Assembly (NCBI RefSeq): GCF_023898315.1
Contig: NC_064616.1
Coordinates: 646,346,974 to 646,410,973 of the forward strand
Source: Schistocerca nitens
Lineage: Eukaryota > Arthropoda > Insecta > Orthoptera > Acrididae
DNA: 64,000 nucleotides
Direction: 5' to 3'
Each line of letters starts with the position of its first letter. The first letter of the stretch is position 1. Under the pieces are notes generated by a model. The model saw only the letters and a list, made by a program, of their open reading frames with translations, made no database searches and had not been told where the DNA came from. Position numbers and translations under genes: made by a program. Positions 23,381 through 33,050 of this stretch are shown here, piece by piece.

Positions 23381-24620
23381 CTGTGGAGTCCATGCATATA
23401 ATTTCAGATGGTGTGTGGGTAATATAAAATTGTTTTTTATTTCTGATTTTATATGTGTGGTTAAAATGACTCTCTTCAAATAATTCTTGTCTGCTGTGGT
23501 GGATGATTGTAATTTCATAAATGTATGTGAAGGGAACAGTTAGGATTTGCAGTTTCTGAAATAATGGGCTACAAGATTCTGTTTGCCATGCATTACACAT
23601 ATATCTGATAAATTTATTCTGCAGTTTCAGTATTTGAGATACACTATTTGAACTTCTCCAGAAAATTATACTATATCTAATGATGGATTCGAGATACTTA
23701 TGGTATGTCGTTTCTCTTGTACTCACGTCAGTAGAATTTGCTAGTATTTGCATCGTGAATGCAAAACTGCTTAGGTTATTTGGCAGATAGTCAATATGTG
23801 TATTCCAGACTAAGTTCTTGTCTACATTTAGTCCTGAAAATTTGATTATGTCAACTTCTTCCATAAGTTGATTGCTTTTTGTATTTTAAGTTCCACACAA
23901 TTCGAATGTTGGTTTTGAAATGTACCATATGGGTTTTTGCAATGCTCAGTTTCAACCCATTTAACTGGAACCAGTTTCCTACAGTATACAGTGGGCTTAC
24001 AACAGAGCTCAGAATTTTTTCTGCATTATCATCTTCAATTAAAACAGAAGTATTGTCTGCAAACAACTCTGATGGGGTATGTGTATTTATGGGCAAGTCC
24101 TTTATGTAGAAATAGAACACGATTGGCCCCAAAATGGAGCTTTGAGGCATACCTCATGATACTGTACTCCATTTAGAATAATAATTCATTACATTTGAAG
24201 AGTTACCCATTGTTTTCAGTTGCACAAGTACAATGTGAGCCATTTCAAAGCATTGCCCTTAATCCCATATTTGTCTAATTTATAAGTTAGCAAAGCATGG
24301 TTCACCGAGTCAGATGCTTTTTGTAAGATGACAGAAGATACCATCAATTTTACTCCTCTGATCCAGTGATTTGCATATCTTTTTAATAAAGTAATTCACT
24401 GCATCCAAAGCATTTTTTTACCTGGTTGAAATAAAAATAGTAACTTATAATAATATCACTTTTTGAATTAAACACTTTTGACAGGACTGAAACAATAGAA
24501 ATAGGGCAATAATTTCCCACTTCTTCCCTCCACTCTTTCTTGAACAGAGGTCTGACTTCAGCATATTCTAAAATATCAATGTATCTTAAGCTATTTGCAT
24601 TACCTATCACATATCATGGG
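23355..24620 (-). pseudogene. Decayed LINE reverse transcriptase (Jockey/CR1-type)
   Basis: Minus-strand blocks in order: RPLFKKEWREEVGNYCPIS (24383-24610, RT start), MPQSSILGPIVFYFYIKDLP and FADNTSVLI (23851-24150; catalytic FADD altered to FADN), then the C-terminal region (IIFWRSSNS, LFQKLQILTVPFTYIYE; 23355-23864). Frames differ between blocks. No ORF1 or endonuclease is seen. Confidence 0.75.
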
Positions 24621-24766
24621 AACATTTTCCAATTTCCTGAAATACACTAAAATTAAGTTAAGCCACTGGGCAAGAAAGGAGTTGGAGAAATACATCAAAT
24701 TTTCAGCTAATCTCACTTTTGTCAACATTATCCAAAGTTTTAGAAAAGTTGTTATATGGACAGATT

Positions 24767-24768
<2 letters not shown>

Positions 24769-24822
<54 letters not shown>
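24769..24822. repeat. (CA)n microsatellite
   Basis: About 24 CA units with one interruption near the right end. Confidence 0.95.
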
Positions 24823-24984
24823 CTGTACGACTACACTGTCTCAGGTGACCTCACTGTACCAACACCGCAGCTTGACTGAGTTGAGGACCTATGTCAAGTG
24901 GAATCAGCTGCAAAGGAGTATCCCCTCATTTCATATCATCCCAGACTGGACCATATCCTTTTCCAGGTCTTCAGCAATTTATCT

Positions 24985-25240
24985 GTCCACCTCCTTAGCT
25001 GAGTAGTAACGTGCTTACCTCCCATGCAGCGGACCAGGGTTCCATTCCCGGCTGAGTTGGAGATTTTCTCCGCTCATGGACTGGGTGTTGTGTTGTCCTC
25101 GTTGTCGTTTCATCCTCATCACCAGCACCCTAGTCACCCAATGTGGTGTCGACTGAAATAAGACTTGCACTTGGCAGCCGAACTTCCCAAATGGGGCCTC
25201 CTGGCCAGCGATGCCATATGCTAATTTCATTTCACTTCAA
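24985..25240 (+). mobile_element. tRNA-derived SINE, second family, 10-bp TSD
   Basis: A tRNA-like head (TTAGCTGAGTAGTAACGTGC with a B-box-like GGTTCCATTCC) is followed by a conserved body containing GATTTTCTC and TGGGTGTTGTGTTGTCC. CAATTTATCT flanks it at 24975-24984 and 25241-25250. A sibling copy lies at 28586-28840. Confidence 0.88.
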
Positions 25241-25329
25241 CAATTTATCTTTGTGCCTGTCCAAAGCGGTATTCCACTGCTTACACAGCCTTTGCTGTAT
25301 CTTAATACCAATGCCTTCCCACATGGGTC

Positions 25330-25745
25330 ATTCCTCTGTGGAAGACCCAGGTGCAAGGCCTCTCAGACAACCCACCCAGCACATCTACTCCAGTTCTTCC
25401 ACAGGCTTACCATATTTTACCAGGGGCACCACTATCTGTGGAAGAAATCATGTCATATACTGGGCCTGTTGTAATTTCTGCATAGTATTTTATGCAGGCA
25501 TGACCACCAACTGGCTGCCCATCCAACTGACTTGACACTGCTAAACTGGAGCCAAGAACAGAGTTGACCATTCAGTGGCAGAACAGTTTGCTGACAGCAA
25601 CATGTTTGATTTCAATGGCTGCTTCACAAACTGTGCCATCAGGATCCTTCTTTCCAACAATAGTTTGTCTGTATTACACAAATGGGACTTGTTCTTGCAG
25701 CACATCCTTTGATCTCATGATTCTCCTGGCCTTAATCTCCACTAA
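25330..25745 (+). pseudogene. Possible GIY-YIG endonuclease relic (Penelope-like?)
   Basis: Plus-strand pieces in changing frames: HVIYWACCNFCIVFYAGMTT at about 25450-25510, where FYxGMTT would match the YIG half of a GIY-YIG domain. Then come a Cys/Phe-containing stretch (FNGCFTNCAIRILL) and SVLHKWDLFLQHIL. This order resembles the C-terminus of Penelope-like retroelements as I remember it. Stops and shifts are frequent. No reverse transcriptase part is visible nearby, so the call is tentative. Confidence 0.35.
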
Positions 25746-26034
25746 CCCATATCTCACAGCCATCTCCAGCACTGTTCCACAACACTAACTTTACTCATCT
25801 TGTACCCACACCCTTTCCCACCAGTCTCTCACAGCATGACATACATCATCTCTGTTGTGATTATACCTCCCCCTCCCAACACACTCCCTTCCATCATTGA
25901 GTGCTATGCACAACTTCACCTTAAATTATTCACATTCCACCAGATTTTACATCATCATATTTAAGACTACAAATAACATAGCTTTGAATTCACAGTTTGG
26001 ACTTTTAAAATATCCTGATACTGGGAATTCTGTT

Positions 26035-26059
26035 TACACACACACACACACACACACAC
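26035..26059. repeat. (CA)n microsatellite
   Basis: About 12 CA units. Confidence 0.95.
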
Positions 26060-26169
26060 TAGACAATAAATTACAGGTTACTTGTATATATATATTCTGT
26101 GATTAGTGAAAAATATTTTACTGTGTAAATCATATCTTACTTTAAAGTAGAATATTATGTTGTCACAGG

Positions 26170-26500
26170 GAATTCTGTCAAATGGTTCAAATCAACCTAC
26201 CTAACAGGAAATAAAGGAGCCATCAGAAATGGGTCCAGAGTTATGCTATCAGTCTTCATCTGAATTGGTATAACTAGACGTGGTGTTTCACAAGGTCCCA
26301 TATTATAGTCCTTTCATTTTCTTGCATATAGCATATATTATTGACCTTTCAACAGTAACATTATCAAATATAAGGAATTTTTCTTGTTTATGATGATATG
26401 GACATTCTACTATGTGATAAATGGGAATGAACAGCTGTTAATGAAATTTTGATGGACATTAGCAAATGCCTACACAGATGACTATGTATGGGCAGATACT
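26170..26500 (+). pseudogene. LINE reverse transcriptase fragment
   Basis: A plus-strand frame with many stops reads KWFKSTYLTGNKGAI, GSRVMLSVFI, RRGVSQGPIL (equivalent to the GVPQGSILG motif) and, in a shifted frame, a DDMDILL block that may be the catalytic Asp pair. It is too short to assign to a clade. Confidence 0.5.
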
Positions 26501-26776
26501 TATAAAAAAAAAAGCTTACGCAAGTGTAAGTGATTTTGTAAAAGTGCCTATAGGAAACTGAAATGTTAATATAAAAACCAGTAATTAAATAAATTGTAGC
26601 AAGAAAAGTCTTCCTGTAAACCACCAAAATATTCAGGAAGTTTGAAGCAAAGTTTAAGATATTGAGACTTTGTTAAATGCTGAACTACATCTTATTCATA
26701 TTCTGTGCATCATAGAACATTAGCTAAAGACAGACTGGAGTGTCTAATTTTCTGAACTAGGCTAAGTAACAGCCAG

Positions 26777-29100
26777 TTAGCTTCTGTCTGAAGACTGGTT
26801 TGATGCAGTTATCCATGCTAGTCTATCCCTTACAAGTCTCTTCATTTCTGTGTAGCTCCTGCAAGCTACATCCAAATCATGCCTTGGTCTCTCTTCACAA
26901 GTTTTACCCACTACACGTCCATTAGCAAAATATCAATTCCTTGATGTCTCAGGCTGTGTCCTATCAACTAATCCCTTCTGGTGAAGCTGAGCCATCATTT
27001 TCTTTTCTCCCCATTTCATTTCAGTACTATCTCAGAAGTTGTTCAACCTACCACATACTCTTCAGCATTCTCCTGTAGCAGCACATTTCAAAAGCTTCTG
27101 TTCTCTTCTTGTGTGATTTGTTTATTGTCTATGTTTCACTTCTTTATGGGGCTACACTTCACACAAATACCAACAAAGAATACTTCCTATCACTGCTATG
27201 TTTAGTGTCTCACTTCCTTGTTAATTACATCAACATTATTTGCTTTATTTTTTACCGCATTCTTTTATCCTTGTTTTATTTTGTTGAAGTTCATCTCATA
27301 ATTTATTTTGAATACATTGTCCATATTATTTATCTCATAAGACCGTGTCCTTTGTCTTCTCTAACAGAATTACAATGTCCTTGGAAAATCTCAAAGTTTT
27401 TGTTTCCCCTGGAAATTTAATTCCCTTTTCATATTTCTCTTTGGTGTTTATTACTGCTTGTGCAATGTACAGCTTTAAAAATATTGAGTTACAAACCTGT
27501 CTCACTCCCATCTTAGCTACTTCTTCCCCATCATGTTGTTTGTGTCTCATAACTGTAGTCTGGTTTCTGTATAAGTTGTAGATAATCTTTTCCTCCCTGT
27601 ATTTTATCTCTGCTATCTTCAGAAATTTAAAGATTTTGTTTCAGTCAACATCATCAAAATCTTTCTCTAAATTTACAAATGCTAAAAATATAGGTTTTCT
27701 CTTCTTCAGTCTGCCACTACTCTTCCATTAGCAAAGTGATGATGCCTTGGAATGTGTTCTATCAATCAATCCAGTTTTCTAGTCACGCTTTGTATATCTT
27801 ATTTAACAGCTTCTTCCCTTTTGATTCCTTTCTCCCAGTCCATTTTCTCTTGCCAATTTTCTTTCTCTTCCTTCTGCTCTTCCACATTTCAGTCTTTCCT
27901 TATTTTGGTAGTTCTGGCTGCCATCTCAGCTCTCAACGTCCATTGAGTAGCTTCTCTTTACTCCAAAGTTGTCTTAATTTTTCCTGTAGGTGAAATATCT
28001 TTTCCATATTCAAGCATGGTTCTACAGTCTTTCATTTCTCCTCTAGTCATTCTTGCTTTTTTCATTTACCACATTCTGTCAGTCTCATTTTTAGACATAT
28101 CTATTCCCCTTTGTATGTCTCATTTTCTGCACTTTTATATTTTTTCCTTTCATTCATTAAAGTTAATATCTTCATGTAATCCTAGGATTTATATTGGGAC
28201 CTGCCTTTTTTCCTATTTGATCCTCTACTGCCTTCAGTATTTAATCTCTAAAGGCTACCCATTCATTTTCTATTGTAATCCTTTCACCTGTTAACAGTCA
28301 AGCATTGCCAGATGCTCCCTTTGAAACTCTCAACAACATCTGGGTTTTTCAATTTATCCAGTATCCATTGCCTTGATTTCCTACCTTTCTGCAACATCTT
28401 CAGTTTTAATATGCACTTCATAACCAATTCGTTATGGTCATGGTACACATCTGCCCCCTGGAATTATTTTAAAGTTTAAAATCTAGTTTCATATCTCTGT
28501 CTAATCATTGTGTATTCTACATTAAAGCTTCCAGTGTCAAACATCCTTTCATGATTTGTTAATCAAGTGTTGGCTATGATTAAATGTCTGCCTGCTTAGC
28601 TGGGTGGTAACGTGCTCGCCTCCCAAGCAAGCATGCCTGGGTTCGATTTCCTGTCCTTGGTTGGAGATTTTCTCGACTCGGGGATTGGGTGTTGTGTTGT
28701 CCTCATCATCGTTTCATCCTCATCACCGGTGCACAGGTCACCCATTGTGGCGTCAATTGAAATAAGACTTGCACTTAGTGGCTGAACTTCCCTGCTAGGG
28801 GCCTTCCGGCCAACGATGCCATATACTCATTTCATTTTTTTATGATTAAATTATTTTTGGTGCAAAATTTTATCTGACTTCATTCCTTCTCCGCTCCCCC
28901 TAGCTCTAGTCCATGTTCTCATAGTATTTTTTCCCTCTTCCTTTAACTACTATTGTATTTCAGTCCCCCAAAACAATGAAATTTTCATCTCCCATAAGTA
29001 TCTGAGTAACTTATTTTATTTAATCATAAATTTTTATTTAATGTCTTCATCATCTGTGGAGATGGTCAGCATATAAACTTGTGCTGCTGCTGTGGTGGCC
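26777..29100 (-). pseudogene. Old RTE LINE copy, 5'-truncated, split by a SINE
   Basis: The nucleotide sequence follows the intact RTE at 11737-14700 in the same order, with many substitutions and deletions. Examples are the GAAGACTGGTTTGATGCAG 3' end at 26790 and the RT motif region around 27350-27560 (protein KDIVILLEKTKD). The endonuclease region lies at 28370-29090. It stops within the endonuclease. The SINE at 28586-28840 interrupts it. Divergence is far greater than that of the intact copy. Confidence 0.85.
28586..28840 (+). mobile_element. tRNA-derived SINE, second family, 11-bp TSD
   Basis: Sibling of 24985-25240. The head has CTTAGCTGGGTGGTAACGTGC and a B box GGGTTCGATTTCC; the body has GATTTTCTCGACTC and GGGTGTTGTGTTGTCC. 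TATGATTAAAT flanks it exactly at 28575-28585 and 28841-28851. It interrupts the old RTE copy. Confidence 0.92.
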
Positions 29101-29106
29101 ATTAAC

Positions 29107-29108
<2 letters not shown>

Positions 29109-29145
<37 letters not shown>
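29109..29145. repeat. (AC)n microsatellite
   Basis: About 18 AC units at the 5'-truncated edge of the old RTE copy. Confidence 0.95.
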
Positions 29146-29149
<4 letters not shown>

Positions 29150-29512
29150 CTTACTGCAGTGTTACTGAATCTTCTAGAGAAAGTACCACTTGAAACATAG
29201 GGATGTTGTTGTGAGAAATGTGGTCAGCTTATCACCAACATAAGATTTGAGTTTGTCATTACTAGAGTCATACAGTTATACAACATGATAAGGTGGCACA
29301 TACGACAGGTGGTGTTGTGTGAAGGTAGTGTGGAAGGCTGAGGTGTCACCATCGCAATGTCCTACAGGAACTAGGCAATATGACACTTCAAAGTATACAC
29401 AATTCTGATAAAGTCTAAGTATGAATTTAAAAAAAGTAGGAGTAATAGTTATTCCTATTGAGAGGTACTCAGTGGCAATGAAGGGAATCCCAGGATGATT
29501 ACTAGTGAGAAG

Positions 29513-29755
29513 CATTGGAACTGATTATTTCTGAGTTAACAAATACATCGAATGTGATTAACTAGGGTTTTATTTGATACACACCTACACACACAAAACA
29601 TTCAGAATGGAGAGATATGTCAACGAAAAGAAACAAAGATATTAGAGTGCAAACCAGATGCACACAGCAGAGATTCATGAGAACCAAAGAAGATAAATTA
29701 CTAAGTTTCTAATGTATAGAACAAATAAATTTGTCCTTGTACACATTTTCTAACA
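29513..29755 (-). repeat. Copia 3' LTR
   Basis: Element-sense 3' LTR (minus-strand element). Its plus-strand left end reads CATTGGAA where the other LTR has TGTTGGAA, so the terminal TG has mutated. It ends TTTTCTAACA. Confidence 0.88.
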
Positions 29756-29829
29756 AACTCACTTAAGGAGGACTCAAATTTATTATTAAGTGTTTAACAC
29801 TCTGTCAAGAATGTTCTGAAAGCTTCAGA

Positions 29830-30535
29830 TGATCAGCATCTTCATCTGCATGTAAAATGTCACCTTTGGCAATGGTTTGGTTAGTAAATAATCTTCCTGG
29901 TCTGTGGATGGAACATGTTCCAGTACAAATTTAGTCTCCTTGTACTTATCGCATGCAGAATGATAACATACATCAATATGCCTACTTCTCTGATGAAACT
30001 ATGGCTTTTAGATAAGTTTCAATGCACTTAAATTGTCTATGTTCAATGTTGTTGAAAAAGCTAAGTCTTTGAGCAAACTTTTCACGAAGACAGTTTCTCT
30101 TGCCGTCTGATGGGCTGCAATGTATTCAGCCTCAGTTTTAGAAAGCACTACTGCATTCTGCTTGGTTAAACCACATGTAATAATGGATTAGCCAAGCTTT
30201 AACAACATACCAGTTGTGGATTTTCTAGTTTCCACATCACCAGCATTGTCTGTATCACTGTAGGCATGAAGGTGATTTTCCTGTTTTGAAGGAAAATGAA
30301 TTCCATAGTTCATAATACCGGCAACATATTTCAAGATCCTTTTCACAGAATTCCAATGAATTTTCATTGGTTTCTCAAGATGCTGACTGGTGCTGCTGAC
30401 TTTGAAAGTTACCGGTATGTCCTGCCATGTTCCCATCAACAAATACATCAGACTATCCACAGCTTGCCTATAAAGAACATCGGACATGTCCATCTGTCCA
30501 TTTTTATGCATGTCACCACACATCTGATGATGATG
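29830..30535 (-). pseudogene. Copia pol relic: RNase H domain
   Basis: The open part (30188-30523) reads YRQAVDSLMYLLMGT, HWNSVKRILKYVAGIMNYGI, LHAYSDTDNAGDVETRKSTT and GMLLKLG, the standard Copia RNase H sequence; the Asp in YSDTDNAGD corresponds to a catalytic position. Downstream, in broken frames, are TEAEYIAAHQTARETV-like and SRHIDV-like blocks (29850-30180). Frameshifts and stops make it inactive. Confidence 0.88.
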
Positions 30536-30623
30536 ATCTCATGGTACTGCTACAGAGGTCATATTTGAATTACTATTTCACATCCAATACTTACTTTTCA
30601 CAAAATATTATTTGTCTTGTATT

Positions 30624-30638
30624 CCTGGGCCCATAACC
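30624..30638 (-). promoter_or_regulatory. Copia primer-binding site (initiator tRNA-Met type)
   Basis: The plus strand reads CCTGGGCCCATAACC immediately before the 5' LTR. This matches the anticodon-arm sequence of initiator tRNA-Met, so the minus (element) strand is complementary to it. Priming from an internal fragment of this tRNA is a known feature of Drosophila copia-like elements. Confidence 0.85.
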
Positions 30639-30882
30639 TGTTGGAACTGATTATTTATGAGTTAACAAATAATACATTGAATGTGATGAACTTGGATTTT
30701 AGTTGATGCACAGCTACACACATGACACTCAGAATGATTGGATATGTACCAAAAAAATCAAAGATATTGGGCTGCATAACAAATGCACACTCAAAGATTC
30801 GTGAGAGACTAAGAAGATAAATCAATGAGTTTCTAACATATGCAACAAACAAATTTGTCTTTCTTTTACATATTTTCTAACA
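30639..30882 (-). repeat. Copia 5' LTR
   Basis: Element-sense 5' LTR, starting TGTTGGAACTG and ending TTTTCTAACA on the plus strand. It is followed by the TSD AGAAG. Confidence 0.88.
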
Positions 30883-30995
30883 AGAAGCACTAGAGAGTTG
30901 CTCCAGCCAGTCTACCCAATAGGGAATGAATGCTTGGATAGCTACTGAGAAGCACTAAAGAGTCACTTCAGCCAGTCTACTCACTAGTGGGAGGA
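30883..30995. repeat. Short minisatellite-like repeat around the Copia insertion
   Basis: GAGAAGCACTA(G/A)AGAG followed by CAGCCAGTCTAC occurs twice, about 68 bp apart. A related ACTAGTGAGAAGCA segment precedes the left LTR, so the Copia element entered an existing tandem repeat. Confidence 0.6.
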
Positions 30996-31588
30996 GGGGA
31001 AGTGATCCGAGACAGTGATCAGACCAGAATGACCATTGGCAGTGAAGTGGCCCTTTTAATAGGTGAGAGCCACATATTTCAGTAAATCAGAAATAAGTAC
31101 ACTTTTCACTGTGTATGCAGGTCAATTCCTGTATGCATAGATGCGAGTGAGTCAGTAGTCGCCCTCTATCATACTGGTGGAATTCAGCAGCATCCTATGA
31201 TCAGAAGAAAACTATCTTCTTCCACTGCTTTCCAGCAGCACTATTATACTGGTGTTATTATATTTCAGTGCAGGTGTGTAGTGTATCATACTTGAGGTCA
31301 TATGTGGGCTACAGCACATCCAGTGGATTTTCTCCCATTGGTCTGCAAGACTTTCCCTGTTAATGGTACAAGCGCTACCTAGTCACTCCCATGTCAGCAG
31401 GTGGCAGCTGCCAGTGGTTGTGAGGCCACTATCCACTGAGTCCTGCCCATGCGGCTGCTGCTGGGGTGATTTTGCTGGCAGCCTGTGCAACATGCCTGTC
31501 ACTGCCCTGTGCTGGCTGACCATGATGCTGAGCAGAACTCAGTGACTTACACAGGCAGCATATAATTAATATTTATCTGAATATTGTA

Positions 31589-31625
31589 AGAGGAGGAGGA
31601 GGAGGAGGATGAGGAGGAGGATGTG

Positions 31626-31656
<31 letters not shown>

Positions 31657-31657
31657 C
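31589..31657. repeat. (GGA)n plus poly(A) tract
   Basis: A GGA-rich purine tract is followed by about 27 A residues. It may be the tail of a retroposed sequence, but no body is recognised upstream. Confidence 0.85.
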
Positions 31658-32099
31658 AATTAAAAAAAGTCAATATGATTCACTGATAATCCAACTTGAA
31701 AGTATTTGTACATTATCTGCAGCACAAATATAATCAGCTATATGCCCACTACCATATTATTTCCTGAGTCTCCGAATAGATGGGCAATTATAATCTTTAA
31801 GTTTCCTTATTGATGCACTTTTGAAAATGTCATGAGGCCACAAAGCTTTTCATGGCCTTTGACATAAACAATGTTGTTATGAACATATATTTGGAGATAT
31901 GTCACCATTTCTTTCTACTGCAGCCCATCATCATCCCACAGCTTTTTGTGCTAACTGTGGGCTAACTAGAATGAAGTCTGTCAATTCTTGGCACTCTGTA
32001 CTGTTCTAAATGTTTTGAGCCAAGTGACAGTTGTTGAGAATGTTGTCAATACCTGTCCACTATTGTTAAATGCAAGGACTGCAACTCTTCAAACACAAA

Positions 32100-32384
32100 T
32101 TATTTACACTCACCATCAGAGCCTTGCACAACAGCAACTATATTCACACTTTGAGTTTCCATCAAGGAAAGTGCAGTTACTGTTGGAGATGAGTAATTAA
32201 TAGCACAGTCATGCAACAATAATGTATATGATGATTCAAAATTGTCTGATAATTCAAGCTGAATACGGTTGTCTATGAGGCCTGACTTGATGCTTTTGTT
32301 TTCCCTTAAGCAGTCAATCATGACAACTGATGCTAATTATTTAAACTTCTGTGGGCTGAGCATACAGTCAGATTCATTTCCCTT
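32100..32384 (-). pseudogene. Polinton major capsid-like protein, C-terminal part
   Basis: Minus-strand reading at the left edge of the LTR element gives MLSPQKFK, then VVMIDCLRENKSIKSGLIDN and a RIQLELSDNFESSY...LLLHD block. This is the characteristic C-terminus of the capsid-like protein whose N-terminal part lies at 36158-37174. The two parts are now 3.8 kb apart, separated by an LTR retrotransposon. The exact end is uncertain; the open frame closes at 32100. Confidence 0.72.
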
Positions 32385-32581
32385 GGGGGAGAAGTTCAGG
32401 TTGGTTACACCAAACAACACCCATTTAGCAGTAGTTCATTTATTCACCTAAACACATGCAAGGCTCACAAAGAACTGAACTTGTCGGAACACTCCAAAGA
32501 CAATGCTCGAGTCCAAAGACGATGCTCAGAGTCCAAAGATGAATGCATATCGATGCTGGTGTCGACCTCATCGGCGCCACA
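32385..32581 (-). repeat. 3' LTR of the pol-less element
   Basis: About 197 bp. It shares ACCCATTTAGCAGTAGTTCA and the CACAAAGAACTGAA region with the right LTR. It is about 20 bp longer because of a local duplication of a GATGCTC...AGTCCAAAGA unit. Confidence 0.82.
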
Positions 32582-32583
32582 TA

Positions 32584-32632
32584 GCTCCCTCCTCCCCCTC
32601 CTCCCTCCTCCCCCTCCTCCCCCCTCCCCCTA
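32584..32632. repeat. Pyrimidine (CTCCC)n tract
   Basis: A C/T-only stretch of CTCC and CCCTCC units beside the 3' LTR. In element sense it is a polypurine tract just upstream of the 3' LTR, the position expected for the plus-strand primer (PPT). Confidence 0.6.
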
Positions 32633-33050
32633 CAGTACGGAGTACTCTTGAGTGGCCGAGGGGAGGGGGGGGGACTAAGGCGTCGGGAGGGGTGGTCCAC
32701 GGGACCCAAACCACAGTCAGCTCCACAGCATCGTCAGGGAGCTGTGTGGGTAGATGTCGTGAAGGAAGGTTTGGCCACAGAACCTGGAAGTCGTTGAAGC
32801 GAGCTGGTCGTTGTACTGGGCGCGCTGGTCGTGTGGCGACAGGTAGGCCGCGGTTTGTGTGTGGAACGGAGCGACGACGATGACGTCTCTGGTGGGCATG
32901 GCAAACACATGAAGCATGTCCAGGTCTACGTCGGGCGGAAGGGGAACACATTTCACCAGGTGGCAGGGAATGGCAGAGGTTGTGTCATGAGCACTGGATG
33001 AAGAGAAACACACGACGGACAGTGTATAATCGTGCAGTATTATTGAGATG

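Larger units (their letters stand above)
29513..30882 (-). mobile_element. Internally deleted Ty1/Copia element with both LTRs
   Basis: Two direct repeats of 243-244 bp (29513-29755 and 30639-30882) bound an 883-bp interior. The whole is flanked by the 5-bp TSD AGAAG at 29508-29512 and 30883-30887. The right LTR starts TGTTGGAA and both end CTAACA. The interior keeps only the end of pol (RNase H) and the primer-binding site, so gag, protease, integrase and most of RT are lost. The two LTRs differ at many positions, indicating an old insertion. Confidence 0.92.

Noticed and set aside
32503-32883. 126-codon GC-rich frame and its 127-codon opposite-strand partner
   Set aside because: Low-complexity Arg/Pro/Ser composition beside a pyrimidine tract inside the LTR element; both strands are open, so base composition explains it.
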